41,652 nt of DNA from Spirochaetales bacterium (GTDB lineage: Bacteria > Spirochaetota > Spirochaetia > Sphaerochaetales > Sphaerochaetaceae). Positions 1-8,501 of this stretch are shown here, one piece after another; positions within the stretch are counted from its first letter, which is position 1; each line of letters starts with the position of its first letter. Under the pieces are notes generated by a model that did not search any database, was not told where the DNA came from, and worked only from the letters and a program-made list of their open reading frames with translations. The DNA lies in assembly GCA_012838275.1 (NCBI GenBank), contig DUPO01000002.1:1-41652 (forward strand), in the 5' to 3' direction. The position numbers and the translations under genes are program-made.

Positions 1-2
1 TC

Positions 3-185
3 ATCCGAAAGATTAATGAGGAGGGCGTCACAGTCCTGCTCATCGAGCAGAACGCTAACGTCGCCCTCAGGACAGCCCATCAGGGGTATGTCATGGAGAC
101 AGGCAATATTACCAATCAAGGCCCTGGGCGCGAGCTGTTGGAGAATGTGGATATCAGGGCTGCATATCTTGGGAAGAGTAAGTAG
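3..185 (+). CDS. livF: Branched-chain amino acid ABC transporter ATP-binding protein LivF, C-terminal fragment (gene starts left of window)
   Basis: Frame starting at nt 3 reads IRKINEEGVTVLLIEQNANVALRTAHQGYVMETGNITNQGPGRELLENVDIRAAYLGKSK*. LIEQN and the Y-V-M-E-x-G tail are typical of LivF. The supplied 16..216 ORF is a different, spurious frame. Confidence 0.9.
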   Translation: MRKINEEGVTVLLIEQNANVALRTAHQGYVMETGNITNQGPGRELLENVDIRAAYLGKSK

Positions 186-224
186 GGTAGCAAGAGAACT
201 GGAAAAATGTAGATGACTACTATA

Positions 225-247
225 ACAGGAGGGGGAGCCCCTCCTGT
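225..247 (+). terminator. Hairpin after livF (ACAGGAGGGG-gag-CCCCTCCTGT)
   Basis: Perfect 10-bp inverted repeat 39 nt after the livF stop; no clear T-run. Confidence 0.55.
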
Positions 248-542
248 CCTATGTAGCGGTGGAATGGTTCCTTTTGGGTTGTCGTAGAAAACTTACAACG
301 TTACCTATTGAAGCTTCTGGAAAATAAACCCAATCTGATTAAATTGGAGGATCACCAGATCTTGGACATCCTACGATAAATTCAATCCTTCTTTTTTGTC
401 CGTATTCACAAGCCTTCTTTCCTCAACTCACCATTAATGCATTCTCTATCCCTGGTGCCCAAGTATTTGTTGATTCTAGGCCAATCCTTTGGAGTTTGGT
501 TTGTTGATTGGTTTCAGCCCAATATCCTGATAATAGTAATAA

Positions 543-588
543 CTAATAGCGTTTATTATCATAAAAGTAATTACTAATTACGTTTATA
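543..588. repeat. AT-rich element: 32-bp unit (543-574) plus an extra half-site CTAATTACGTTTATA (574-588)
   Basis: CTAATAGCGTTTATTATCATAAAAGTAATTAC matches 1921-1952 at 26/32 positions in the same orientation. Direct subrepeats ACTAATAGCGTTTAT (542-556) and ACTAATTACGTTTAT (573-587). Confidence 0.7.
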
Positions 589-735
589 GATACAAATACT
601 CGAGTTTGCTTATGCCTTTTCTGCAGATGAGTTGTTTGATTCCTAGTATATAATGTTATGATGTAATAAAATATTTACTGGTTATCCACACAAATTATTG
701 TAGGCTAATCGCCGCTTCTCGAATGAGAGCTCCTG

Positions 736-1911
736 TTACTTAATAAGCTTTCCTTTCCACAACTGTTCCAAGAAATACTTCCAGGGATAGATGGTGATTT
801 CTTCTAATGTCCTTGGGTGCTCTTCCTGGCAGACAATGCAATAATTGCTAAAGATGTTCTCTTCCCGCAAGGCTCTAAGACCCCTGAGGTGTTTGCTAGA
901 AATTGTTGAGGAAGCTTTTACTTCAATGGCCAGTTCTGTCCCGATGAGAAAATCAACTTCCTGGTCAGCTGTTGAACGCCAATAGGTGAGTTCATGACGA
1001 TTTTTGGTGTAATCAAGAAAGGCTCTGAGCTCTATGGCAATATACTGCTCAAAGAATTCACCGAACTCTGTTGTGCCTTTAGCAGGCGTAGGTATGTTCC
1101 TCAACGCGCGTGCAACCCCAATATCGAAGAAATAGAACTTTGCAGTCCCAATGGCCTTCCGTTTCTTTGTTGCTTGGAAAGGGGGTAGTTCAAAGCCAAT
1201 GAGGGTATCGATAAGTATGTCATACCACTGTTTTACCGCTTGGCGTGAGACCCCTATATCGCTGGCAACATTTGTGTAGTTGAGCATCTGGGAGTTGGTC
1301 ATTGCCGCTATCTGCAGGAACCTTGAGAATTGCGGCAGTTTTCTCGTTACCCTTTCAGCTGCAATCTCCTCATTCAGATACACATGCACATAATCGCCAA
1401 GGTCAATCTCAGGCTGGTCTGAACAGTACATGGAGGGCAACAACCCTGAGGAAAAAATATGGTCTAGGGTATAGGGATACTCCTCCAAGGCATGAATTTC
1501 CGGATAGACTAAGGGGTGGAGGATTATCTGGGCAGCTCTGCCTCCAAGCAGGTTTACTCCACCAGAGCGTAGTTTCCTTGCACTTGATCCTGTAAGGAGG
1601 AATCGGATGTTTCTCTCTTCAATGAGGAGATGCACTTCATCCAAAAGTTCTGGGCATTTCTGTATTTCATCGATGACTATCAGGCAATCCCTAAGATCCT
1701 TCACTGCCACTTCTTCAGAAAGAAGAGAGGGATCGGCGAGCACCCTCATGCGGAGACGACCATCAAGGAGATTCCAGAATAAGGCAATATCCTCTTTCAG
1801 CTCTTCCTTTACATAGGAGGATTTTCCTGTTTGTCTTGGACCTAGGAGAAACAGGGACTTTCTTTTGAGATACTGTTTGATAGGGATTGCCCGAGGAATA
1901 TACCTGCCCAT
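736..1911 (-). CDS. AAA family ATPase with DUF4143 C-terminal domain
   Basis: 391 aa ORF; Walker A LLGPRQTGKSSYV, Walker B CLIVIDEIQKCPEL, sensor FLLTGSSARKLR, C-terminal nuclease-like EVDFLIGTELAIEVKAS motif. Confidence 0.9.
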   Translation of the reverse strand: MGRYIPRAIPIKQYLKRKSLFLLGPRQTGKSSYVKEELKEDIALFWNLLDGRLRMRVLADPSLLSEEVAVKDLRDCLIVIDEIQKCPELLDEVHLLIEERNIRFLLTGSSARKLRSGGVNLLGGRAAQIILHPLVYPEIHALEEYPYTLDHIFSSGLLPSMYCSDQPEIDLGDYVHVYLNEEIAAERVTRKLPQFSRFLQIAAMTNSQMLNYTNVASDIGVSRQAVKQWYDILIDTLIGFELPPFQATKKRKAIGTAKFYFFDIGVARALRNIPTPAKGTTEFGEFFEQYIAIELRAFLDYTKNRHELTYWRSTADQEVDFLIGTELAIEVKASSTISSKHLRGLRALREENIFSNYCIVCQEEHPRTLEEITIYPWKYFLEQLWKGKLIK

Positions 1912-1920
1912 GTGTGTCTC

Positions 1921-1952
1921 CTAATTACTATTATTATCATAAACGTAATTAG
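1921..1952. promoter_or_regulatory. 32-bp element with perfect terminal inverted repeats (CTAATTAC...GTAATTAG) just upstream of the ATPase start
   Basis: CTAATTACTATTATTATCATAAACGTAATTAG lies 9 nt upstream of the ATPase ATG and is repeated downstream of the gene at 543-574. Confidence 0.65.
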
Positions 1953-2523
1953 AGGCTACCGCAATAGAGATGTATACCTTTTCTTTTGTGAAGGGGCATC
2001 CAGCTGATTATAACGGCACATGAGAGCCATCTACTGGATCATTCCCTAGTAAGGCAAGATGAAGCTTCTTTGTCGAGAAGGATTTTACAGGATCGAGCAC
2101 AATCTTCGCTCTCGCCAGGTTCAAGGAGCGTTTTTATAAAAGGATTGAGAAGGTCTGTCTCGATCGCAGATATCGGGGAGGTGCCTTTGTTAGAAACACT
2201 CTTCATGCCTAAGCAGAAGCAACTATGCGTGGAGTAGATGTATGGTTAGGCAATATGTGGATCTAGCTAAGCAGTAGCTGCCAAATGAAAAGAATACACC
2301 ACTGGTGGAGCGAAGAAGGACCGAATAAAAAAAATCGTAATGAACCTGTTGGGAAACCGGCGGGACCCACTCCTATAAAAAGTGCTTGTCAACATCTTTT
2401 TTGTTCAGCAATGAGATCCTATACCAAGCTTGCCTTGCCGTTAATGCTTGGTCGTTTCCTGCAGTTTACGATTACTGCCTGGTATCCGATAGTATCGGAT
2501 ATTTGAATCTATCTCAAAATAGG

Positions 2524-2551
2524 AACAGCCGCTGATCGCTCAGCGGCTGTT
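2524..2551 (-). terminator. Hairpin downstream of tRNA-Cys (AACAGCCGCTGA-tcgc-TCAGCGGCTGTT)
   Basis: Perfect 12-bp stem with 4-nt loop, immediately 3' of the minus-strand tRNA. Confidence 0.65.
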
Positions 2552-2553
2552 AG

Positions 2554-2625
2554 AGGTGCCAATCGGATTCGAACCGATGCATGAAGGTTTTGCAGACCTA
2601 TCCCTTACCGCTTGGGTATGGCACC
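2554..2625 (-). tRNA. tRNA-Cys (anticodon GCA)
   Basis: Reverse complement GGTGCCATACCCAAGCGGTAAGGGATAGGTCTGCAAAACCTTCATGCATCGGTTCGAATCCGATTGGCACCT: 7-bp acceptor stem, GGTTCGAATCC T-arm, GCA anticodon, U73 discriminator. Confidence 0.95.
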
Positions 2626-2707
2626 ATGTTTAGGACAATGTTGACCATACCAGTTTTCTTTACGATAATCAAGAGATAATTCTTAACGCCTGATAAAGGA
2701 GTCTGCC

Positions 2708-3328
2708 GTGGCTAAGAAGTTCTTTTCCCTGCTGCTTATCTTTCTTCTCATCAGTGGTTCTGTATTTGCCGCCATGCCTGAAAGCTGGCTTAACAGTTCA
2801 ATTACCTATGACTGGTCATATAATTCGGAAAAGCCGCTCAACAGTGGAACTGCCGATGCCCTTGGATATAATTTCTCATGGTTTGCTTTTCCAGGAAGTG
2901 CCCATGTGGGTATTGCTACCCACATGGGAATATCCTTCTCTGTTGATGCTGACCCTGCCTTTGTGGGAATGCATGCATTTATGGGCCCCGCCTTCAACAC
3001 CGTCCTGGCTGGAGGCGTGGTAGGGTATCTTGCGATAGGGCCTTCTTATCAGGTTAGTGAAGTTTCTCAACCAACGAGTTTTCTTGAACAACAGCTTGGA
3101 GTAGGCTTGGATGTGGGTGCAAGGTTTAGGCTTGCTGGTAGCGAACGGTGGGATTTGGGTATTATCACAGGCGCCTTTGGCGATATAACCCTTCTTCATC
3201 TGGTCGATTCGAAGCGTCATCCTGGCTTTTCAGCCAATCTCTCCGCTTATTTTGGCTTGTCGTTTGGTTCTGCTGTGAATTTCCCCTCCTATGGGTTTTA
3301 TTCCCCATCCGTCTATTACTATTTTTAG
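2708..3328 (+). CDS. Exported hypothetical protein, possible outer-membrane beta-barrel
   Basis: 206 aa with N-terminal signal peptide (MAKKFFSLLLIFLLISGSVFA), GTG start, aromatic-rich repeats and terminal F (YYYF*). Confidence 0.7.
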   Translation: MAKKFFSLLLIFLLISGSVFAAMPESWLNSSITYDWSYNSEKPLNSGTADALGYNFSWFAFPGSAHVGIATHMGISFSVDADPAFVGMHAFMGPAFNTVLAGGVVGYLAIGPSYQVSEVSQPTSFLEQQLGVGLDVGARFRLAGSERWDLGIITGAFGDITLLHLVDSKRHPGFSANLSAYFGLSFGSAVNFPSYGFYSPSVYYYF

Positions 3329-3558
3329 GTAAAGGCTCCTGTATCGGTTCGTTTTTTTCCTTTGTACGGGAGGGTGCCTATTCACCTGCAGAGGCAAAAC
3401 AGCCCCTGTCTTCAATGTTCAAACTAAAAATCCACAATTTTCTCAAAAGGGTACCCTCTCTCTTCATGAAAAGCCACGTGCTTCTCTTACTTTTCTCCTA
3501 GTGATGAAGATATCTGCTTGTTTGGTACTTCTTTCTGTACAAGAAGGAAGTTTCTGCA

Positions 3559-3621
3559 TTGACATTTGAATGTTTATGATTGTATTATAGGTATGGAAGC
3601 AGAAAAGTTCAAAAACATTCA
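3559..3621 (+). promoter_or_regulatory. Promoter and DeoR-type operator of the regulator gene
   Basis: TTGACA (3559-3564), 18-nt spacer, TATTAT (3583-3588). Perfect 9-bp inverted half-sites TGAATGTTT (3567-3575) and AAACATTCA (3613-3621) flank the -10 and start site. Confidence 0.55.
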
Positions 3622-3633
3622 TTGGAGTATCAG

Positions 3634-4419
3634 ATGACAACCATTCCTGCAGGCAGACACCAGTATATTCTCTCCTTGATCGAAGAGAACGGGACTGTCA
3701 ATGTAGGTGGACTCGCAGAAGAGTTGTCGGTGAGTGAGCTTACCATCAGGCGAGATCTGGACCAGCTGGCCAAAAAAGGCCTGGTCGAACGTACCCATGG
3801 TGGTGCTACCGCCCGTAGGAATCTTCCCATCGAGCCTGATTACCTGCAGAAAGCTTCTGAATTTCCCCTTGAAAAGGCAGCGATAGGCGCAGCGGTGGCC
3901 AAAATGGTTGAGGAGGGGGACACCCTGTATATCAACAGTGGGTCAACCACCTTGGAAGTCATTCGCTGTGTTGCCGCCCTTGGCAAGAAACTAACCATAG
4001 TAACCAATAACATCGATGCTCCCTGGCTGTGCAAGGAGTTTGAGCATATCCGTCTCATTTTGGCTGGAGGCGTATATCGCCCCCGTTCCCACTCTGTTTC
4101 GGGGTCGCTCTCCTCACTTCTGGTCTCGGAGGTCTATGCCAACAAGGCTATTATCGGCGTCGATGGCTTCTCTCCGACCGCAGGACTTACCACCCCTATC
4201 CTGGAGGAGGCTGAGACCACCCGTGCCATGATAGAGCACACTGTCGGAAAAGTTATCGTAGTGGCGGCCAGCAATAAGATCGGAGTAGTTTCGAATTTCA
4301 AAACCATCTCCCTTGACCGCGTTGACGTATTGGTCACGGACAAGAAAGGTGGGCAATTAATGGATCAGATAGAGACCCCGGAAGGGCTTACTATAGTGAT
4401 AGCGGATATGCAAGAGTAG
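3634..4419 (+). CDS. DeoR/GlpR-family transcriptional regulator
   Basis: Start moved from 3580 to MTTIPAGRHQYILSLIEENG. HTH LAEELSVSELTIRRDLDQLAKKGLVERTHGGA and C-terminal DeoRC domain. Confidence 0.9.
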   Translation: MTTIPAGRHQYILSLIEENGTVNVGGLAEELSVSELTIRRDLDQLAKKGLVERTHGGATARRNLPIEPDYLQKASEFPLEKAAIGAAVAKMVEEGDTLYINSGSTTLEVIRCVAALGKKLTIVTNNIDAPWLCKEFEHIRLILAGGVYRPRSHSVSGSLSSLLVSEVYANKAIIGVDGFSPTAGLTTPILEEAETTRAMIEHTVGKVIVVAASNKIGVVSNFKTISLDRVDVLVTDKKGGQLMDQIETPEGLTIVIADMQE

Positions 4420-4428
4420 GAGGAACAT

Positions 4429-5571
4429 ATGAAATTTATGGATGAGTATGCAAAAGGCTATGCCGATTGTGCATGGGTAGGATTTTCTGAACTGGAAAAG
4501 TTCATGGAAGAGGCATTGGTGCACGCAGGGGTTCCCGCCCCAGATGCGAAGATCATTGGTGATGTCCTGATCCAAAGTGACAAGCGTGGTATCGACAGTC
4601 ATGGTATCGGACGCCTGAAGCCGATCTATATCGATCGCATCGATATCGGCATCATGAACCCTGTCACCAAGATCGACGTGCTTAAGGACAGCAAGGCCAC
4701 TGCAGTACTCGATGGAAACAACGGCATGGGCCACGTGGTCGGACACAAGGCCATGGAGATGGCCATTGAAAAGGCAAAGAAGTATGGTATTGGTATGGTT
4801 GCTGTACGCAACTCCAACCACTACGGCATTGCCGGTTACTTCGCCACCATGGCAACTGATGCCGGAATGATCGGAGTTACAGGAACCAACGCAAGACCCT
4901 CCATCGCCCCCACATTTGGTGTGGAGAACATGCTGGGGACCAACCCCCTTACTTTTGGTATCCCTACTGATGAAGAGTTCCCCTTTGTACTCGACTGCGC
5001 CACCTCTGTAAGTCAGAGAGGCAAGATCGAAGTGTATGGAAGAGCAGGAAAAGAACTGCCTGAAGGTTGGGTCCTCGATAATGAAGGGAAGACCAGGACT
5101 GATACGATCCAGGTGCTTAAGGACCTTACAACCGGTAAGGCAGCCCTCACTCCTCTAGGAGGAATCGGTGATGTTACCGGTGGCTACAAGGGCTTTGGTT
5201 ATGCGACTGTAGTGGAGATCCTCTCTGCAGCCTTGCAGGATGGCGCTTGGATGAAGGCCCTCAACGGTTTCGATGAAGAGCACAACGCGATCCCGTATCC
5301 TCTTGGGCATTTCTTTATCGCAATCGATCCAGAGCACTTCATGGGCGTTGAGACCTTCAAGCGCATAGCAGGAACCATCTGCCGTGAGCTTAGGGCGAGT
5401 AAGAAGGCTCCAGGGGAAGACTACATTTTCACAGCTGGTGAAAAGGAGTACCTCGCCTGGCAGTTCCGCAAGGAACATGGTTGTCCCGTTCCTCCATCTT
5501 TGCAGAAGGTAATGATTACCCTGCGTGACCGCTTCAAGATGGATTACAAGTGGGATTTTGAAAATAAATAA
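4429..5571 (+). CDS. Ldh-family (malate/L-lactate/ureidoglycolate dehydrogenase-like) oxidoreductase
   Basis: 380 aa; DKRGIDSHGIGRLKPIYIDRI, NSNHYGIAGYFA and GTNPLTFGIPT motifs typical of the YbiC/ComC/AllD fold. Confidence 0.9.
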   Translation: MKFMDEYAKGYADCAWVGFSELEKFMEEALVHAGVPAPDAKIIGDVLIQSDKRGIDSHGIGRLKPIYIDRIDIGIMNPVTKIDVLKDSKATAVLDGNNGMGHVVGHKAMEMAIEKAKKYGIGMVAVRNSNHYGIAGYFATMATDAGMIGVTGTNARPSIAPTFGVENMLGTNPLTFGIPTDEEFPFVLDCATSVSQRGKIEVYGRAGKELPEGWVLDNEGKTRTDTIQVLKDLTTGKAALTPLGGIGDVTGGYKGFGYATVVEILSAALQDGAWMKALNGFDEEHNAIPYPLGHFFIAIDPEHFMGVETFKRIAGTICRELRASKKAPGEDYIFTAGEKEYLAWQFRKEHGCPVPPSLQKVMITLRDRFKMDYKWDFENK

Positions 5572-5597
5572 CCGAAACGAAGAAGGAGAATCTGGTA

Positions 5598-6893
5598 ATG
5601 CAAAACCAAGATGAATTGAAGAGAAGGGCACTGGAATACCACTGCCTTGATGGGGTCCCAGGAAAGGTGTCGGTTGAACCGTCAAAACCTTGCAAGACCG
5701 CTGATGATCTGGGCCTTGCCTACACTCCTGGTGTGGCTAAGGTAGTACTCGCCATTGAAGAGAACCCTGAGGATGCATACAAGTATACTTCCAAGGGTAA
5801 TCTGGTAGCCGTCATTTCCAATGGTACTGCTATCCTCGGTCTTGGTGACCGTGGCCCGCTTGCCAGTAAGCCTGTGATGGAAGGAAAGGGCGTTCTGTTC
5901 AAGAGATTTGCAGATATTGATGTGTTTGACCTTGAAATAGATGAAAAAGATCCTGATAAGATCATTGAAATGGTAAAGGCCCTCAGCCCTACCTTCGGTG
6001 GAGTGAACCTCGAGGACATCAAGAGCCCTGAGTGTTTTAAGATCGAGCAGGAGCTTATCAAGAGCTGTAATATCCCCATTTTCCATGACGACCAGCACGG
6101 TACTGCCATCATCGCCACCGCCGGCCTGATGAACTGCTGTGAGATCGTCGAGAAGAAGATTGAGGATATCAAGATCGTGGTGAACGGAGCCGGTGCTGCT
6201 GGCATCTCCTGTGCCAAGATGTTTGTTGCCGCAGGTGCCAAACATGAGAATATCCTCATGTGTGACAGCAAAGGTGTTGTCTATAAGGGCAGAACTGCTG
6301 GAATGACCCCTGAAAAGATGGAATTTGCACGGGAAACCGATGCACGCACCCTTGCTGACGCAATGGTCAATGCCGATGTCTTCATGGGCCTTTCAGTCGC
6401 TGACTGTGTGACTCCTGAGATGTTGCTTTCCATGGATAGGGACCCTGTTGTCTTTGCCATGTCCAACCCCAATCCTGAGATTGACTACGAGTTGGCCATG
6501 TCCACCAGAAGCGACCTCATCATGGCGACCGGAAGAAGTGATTATCCCAACCAGATCAACAACGTGCTGGGATTCCCCTTCATCTTCCGTGGTGCTATGG
6601 ACGTACGTTCAGTCATCATCAGCGAAGGCATGAAGATGGCAGCAGCCAAGGCTCTTGCCCAGCTGGCAAAGGAACCAGTTCCCGAGTCTGTAGCCAAGGC
6701 CTATGGTGGTGTGAAGTTCAGCTTCGGCAGAAACTATATTGTTCCCAAGCCTTTTGATCCAAGGGTAATCGAGTATGAGGCTGTTGCAGTTGCAAAGGCC
6801 GCATGCGAAGAGGGCCTTGCCCAGCAACCCATCACTGACTGGGAGGCCTACAGGGTTTCCTTGGTTAAGAGGATGGAGAAGTACTGGAAATAG
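5598..6893 (+). CDS. NAD(P)-dependent malic enzyme
   Basis: 431 aa; AYTPGVAKV, FHDDQHGTAII, VVNGAGAAGISCAKM and FAMSNPNPEI motifs. Confidence 0.95.
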   Translation: MQNQDELKRRALEYHCLDGVPGKVSVEPSKPCKTADDLGLAYTPGVAKVVLAIEENPEDAYKYTSKGNLVAVISNGTAILGLGDRGPLASKPVMEGKGVLFKRFADIDVFDLEIDEKDPDKIIEMVKALSPTFGGVNLEDIKSPECFKIEQELIKSCNIPIFHDDQHGTAIIATAGLMNCCEIVEKKIEDIKIVVNGAGAAGISCAKMFVAAGAKHENILMCDSKGVVYKGRTAGMTPEKMEFARETDARTLADAMVNADVFMGLSVADCVTPEMLLSMDRDPVVFAMSNPNPEIDYELAMSTRSDLIMATGRSDYPNQINNVLGFPFIFRGAMDVRSVIISEGMKMAAAKALAQLAKEPVPESVAKAYGGVKFSFGRNYIVPKPFDPRVIEYEAVAVAKAACEEGLAQQPITDWEAYRVSLVKRMEKYWK

Positions 6894-6914
6894 GGTTTAT
6901 TTGTGAATTGATAG

Positions 6915-6940
6915 TTGGCCGCCTGGAAACAGGCGGCCAA
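6915..6940 (+). terminator. Hairpin after malic enzyme gene (TTGGCCGCCTG-gaaa-CAGGCGGCCAA)
   Basis: Perfect 11-bp stem, 21 nt after the stop; no strong T-run. Confidence 0.6.
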
Positions 6941-7152
6941 ACTTGTCCTAAGACAACGAGGATTATCAATCTGAAATTGCGAATATGCCTGGACACAGGC
7001 CGAAAATAGAGGAGGTGTTCCTGAATAAGCAAACCCATCGGCCCGTTTGGAAAGTAGGGGTTGTAAGGTACATGATGATCGAGTGTTTAGTGGTAAGAAG
7101 AGGTCCTTTCGGACCCCTTCTCTCGGTTGTATGATTCCAGATCATTCTCAAG

Positions 7153-7752
7153 TCAATCTATCTTCAACAACTCTTTTATCTGGTCCTTCGCCTGGTCTAG
7201 GATACCGTTGTACTGCTCGTCCAGCTGAAGCAGGTTCTTGTCCAAAAGCTTCATGAACTCCGGATCCTGTTCAGGATGGAGGACGAAGTTGGGTCCGTAC
7301 TGCTGGCGCAACTGCGCCTGCTTCTGTTCGAGGTGAGGGGCGAACTGCTCCTTCATCCGTGTGATGAGATCCTCCTGGTTCTGGAGGTACTGGGAGAAGA
7401 ACCCTTCAACTTGAGACAACAGGCTGGTGATCTGCTCATCACCCTCTGCAACGATGGATCCCAAGGCAAGCAGCGTTGGAAATGACTCCTTGAAGAGGGG
7501 CGTTCTGGGAAGAGCGAGATTGTTGAGCAGTGTAAGGGCCATACCCTCTTTGACACTTTGCTTTTCCTCTTTTGGATACGCATCATATTTCTTCTGGATA
7601 TCCTCTTTTTTGACATCGATATCCATCAGGAAGGTGGCGGCAAGCTGTCTGCCTTCCTTGATTTTCTGTTCCTGCTTTATTTTTACCGGATCAACCTCTA
7701 AAGATGCGGTTTTTTCCAAAGCGAGTTCCCATGCTGATTTGATAATGGCCAT
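7153..7752 (-). CDS. Conserved-looking hypothetical protein (charged, helical)
   Basis: 199 aa ORF, RBS-like AGGAGG upstream, coding-like composition; no motif recognised. Confidence 0.7.
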   Translation of the reverse strand: MAIIKSAWELALEKTASLEVDPVKIKQEQKIKEGRQLAATFLMDIDVKKEDIQKKYDAYPKEEKQSVKEGMALTLLNNLALPRTPLFKESFPTLLALGSIVAEGDEQITSLLSQVEGFFSQYLQNQEDLITRMKEQFAPHLEQKQAQLRQQYGPNFVLHPEQDPEFMKLLDKNLLQLDEQYNGILDQAKDQIKELLKID

Positions 7753-7832
7753 TGTATACTCCTCCCAACTTTTACTAAGATAGCCAACTTCTCTCTCTTG
7801 GACAAGTCAGCCATTGGTGATACTCTCAACCC

Positions 7833-8492
7833 ATGGTAATGGAACACACGATAATATATGGTTTTGACCTCTTCGGTACCTTCATCTTCGCTGTAACAGG
7901 TGCAGTGAAAGGTGTTCGTTGCAAACTCGACATCCTAGGTGTTGTGGTCTTCGCCTGCACCGTTGGGTGTGGGGGAGGGATGTTCAGGGACATGGTTATA
8001 GGGGCAACTCCTGTTGCCGCTTTGACAAACAGTTCGTATATTATACTATGCGTAGCTACCGGCCTGGCTGTTTTCTTCCTCGCACCAAAATTTGTAGGCA
8101 GGTGGAGGGTCATACTCTTCTCCGATGCCTTGGGCTTGGGAGTGTTTACCGCCATCGGCATGGCCAAAGGTGCACTATATGGGATGGGGCCTGTGGGACA
8201 GTTGCTTTGTGGTGTCTTTACTGCAGTAGGCGGCGGCATGGTAAGGGATATCATGAGCCGGTCAGTCCCAACGGTCCTTACCAGTGATTTCTATGCCACT
8301 GCGTCCTTGCTGGGAGGTATAGCCTATCTTTTGTTGAACATGACGGCTCTGAGCCTGCTGCCCAAGTTTCTGATCACCACCATGGTGGTCTTCATCATTC
8401 GCCTGGTTGCCATCAAGTTCAATTTCCAACTACCGGTAGCGAAAACCGCATTGCCAGTGGAAGACCATCTGAGCATGCATCGGATTGATTAA
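7833..8492 (+). CDS. Trimeric intracellular cation channel (TRIC)/UPF0126 family membrane protein
   Basis: 219 aa; two glycine-rich repeats (FDLFGTFIFAVTGAVKG, GCGGGMFRDM / DALGLGVFTAIGMAKG, AVGGGMVRDI) typical of YadS/YicG. Confidence 0.9.
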   Translation: MVMEHTIIYGFDLFGTFIFAVTGAVKGVRCKLDILGVVVFACTVGCGGGMFRDMVIGATPVAALTNSSYIILCVATGLAVFFLAPKFVGRWRVILFSDALGLGVFTAIGMAKGALYGMGPVGQLLCGVFTAVGGGMVRDIMSRSVPTVLTSDFYATASLLGGIAYLLLNMTALSLLPKFLITTMVVFIIRLVAIKFNFQLPVAKTALPVEDHLSMHRID

Positions 8493-8501
8493 GGAAGTAT
8501 C

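Noticed and set aside
16-216. ORF-track peptide MRRASQSCSSS...
   Set aside because: Wrong frame; the frame from nt 3 gives a clear LivF C-terminus ending at 185.
254-379. Short readable frame ...VVVENLQRYLLKLLENKPNLIKLEDHQILDILR* after livF
   Set aside because: Could be a gene remnant but has no start and no recognised family; too short to call.
1980-2510. Gene-like fragments (e.g. LARFKERFYKRIEKVCLDRRYRGGAFVRNTLHA* and ORF 2285..2506)
   Set aside because: No intact ORF or recognisable family; possibly decayed DNA, but unsupported.
2901-2928. Inverted repeat CCCATGTGGGT-attgct-ACCCACATGGG inside the exported protein gene
   Set aside because: Lies in the coding frame (VGIATHMG); probably a codon coincidence, no regulatory context.
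5682-6271. Long antisense ORFs (187 and 183 aa) opposite the malic enzyme gene
   Set aside because: Shadow ORFs on the reverse strand of a strongly coding gene; the same applies to most other antisense ORFs in the track (e.g. 4357..4821, 32596..33198, 37956..38639).
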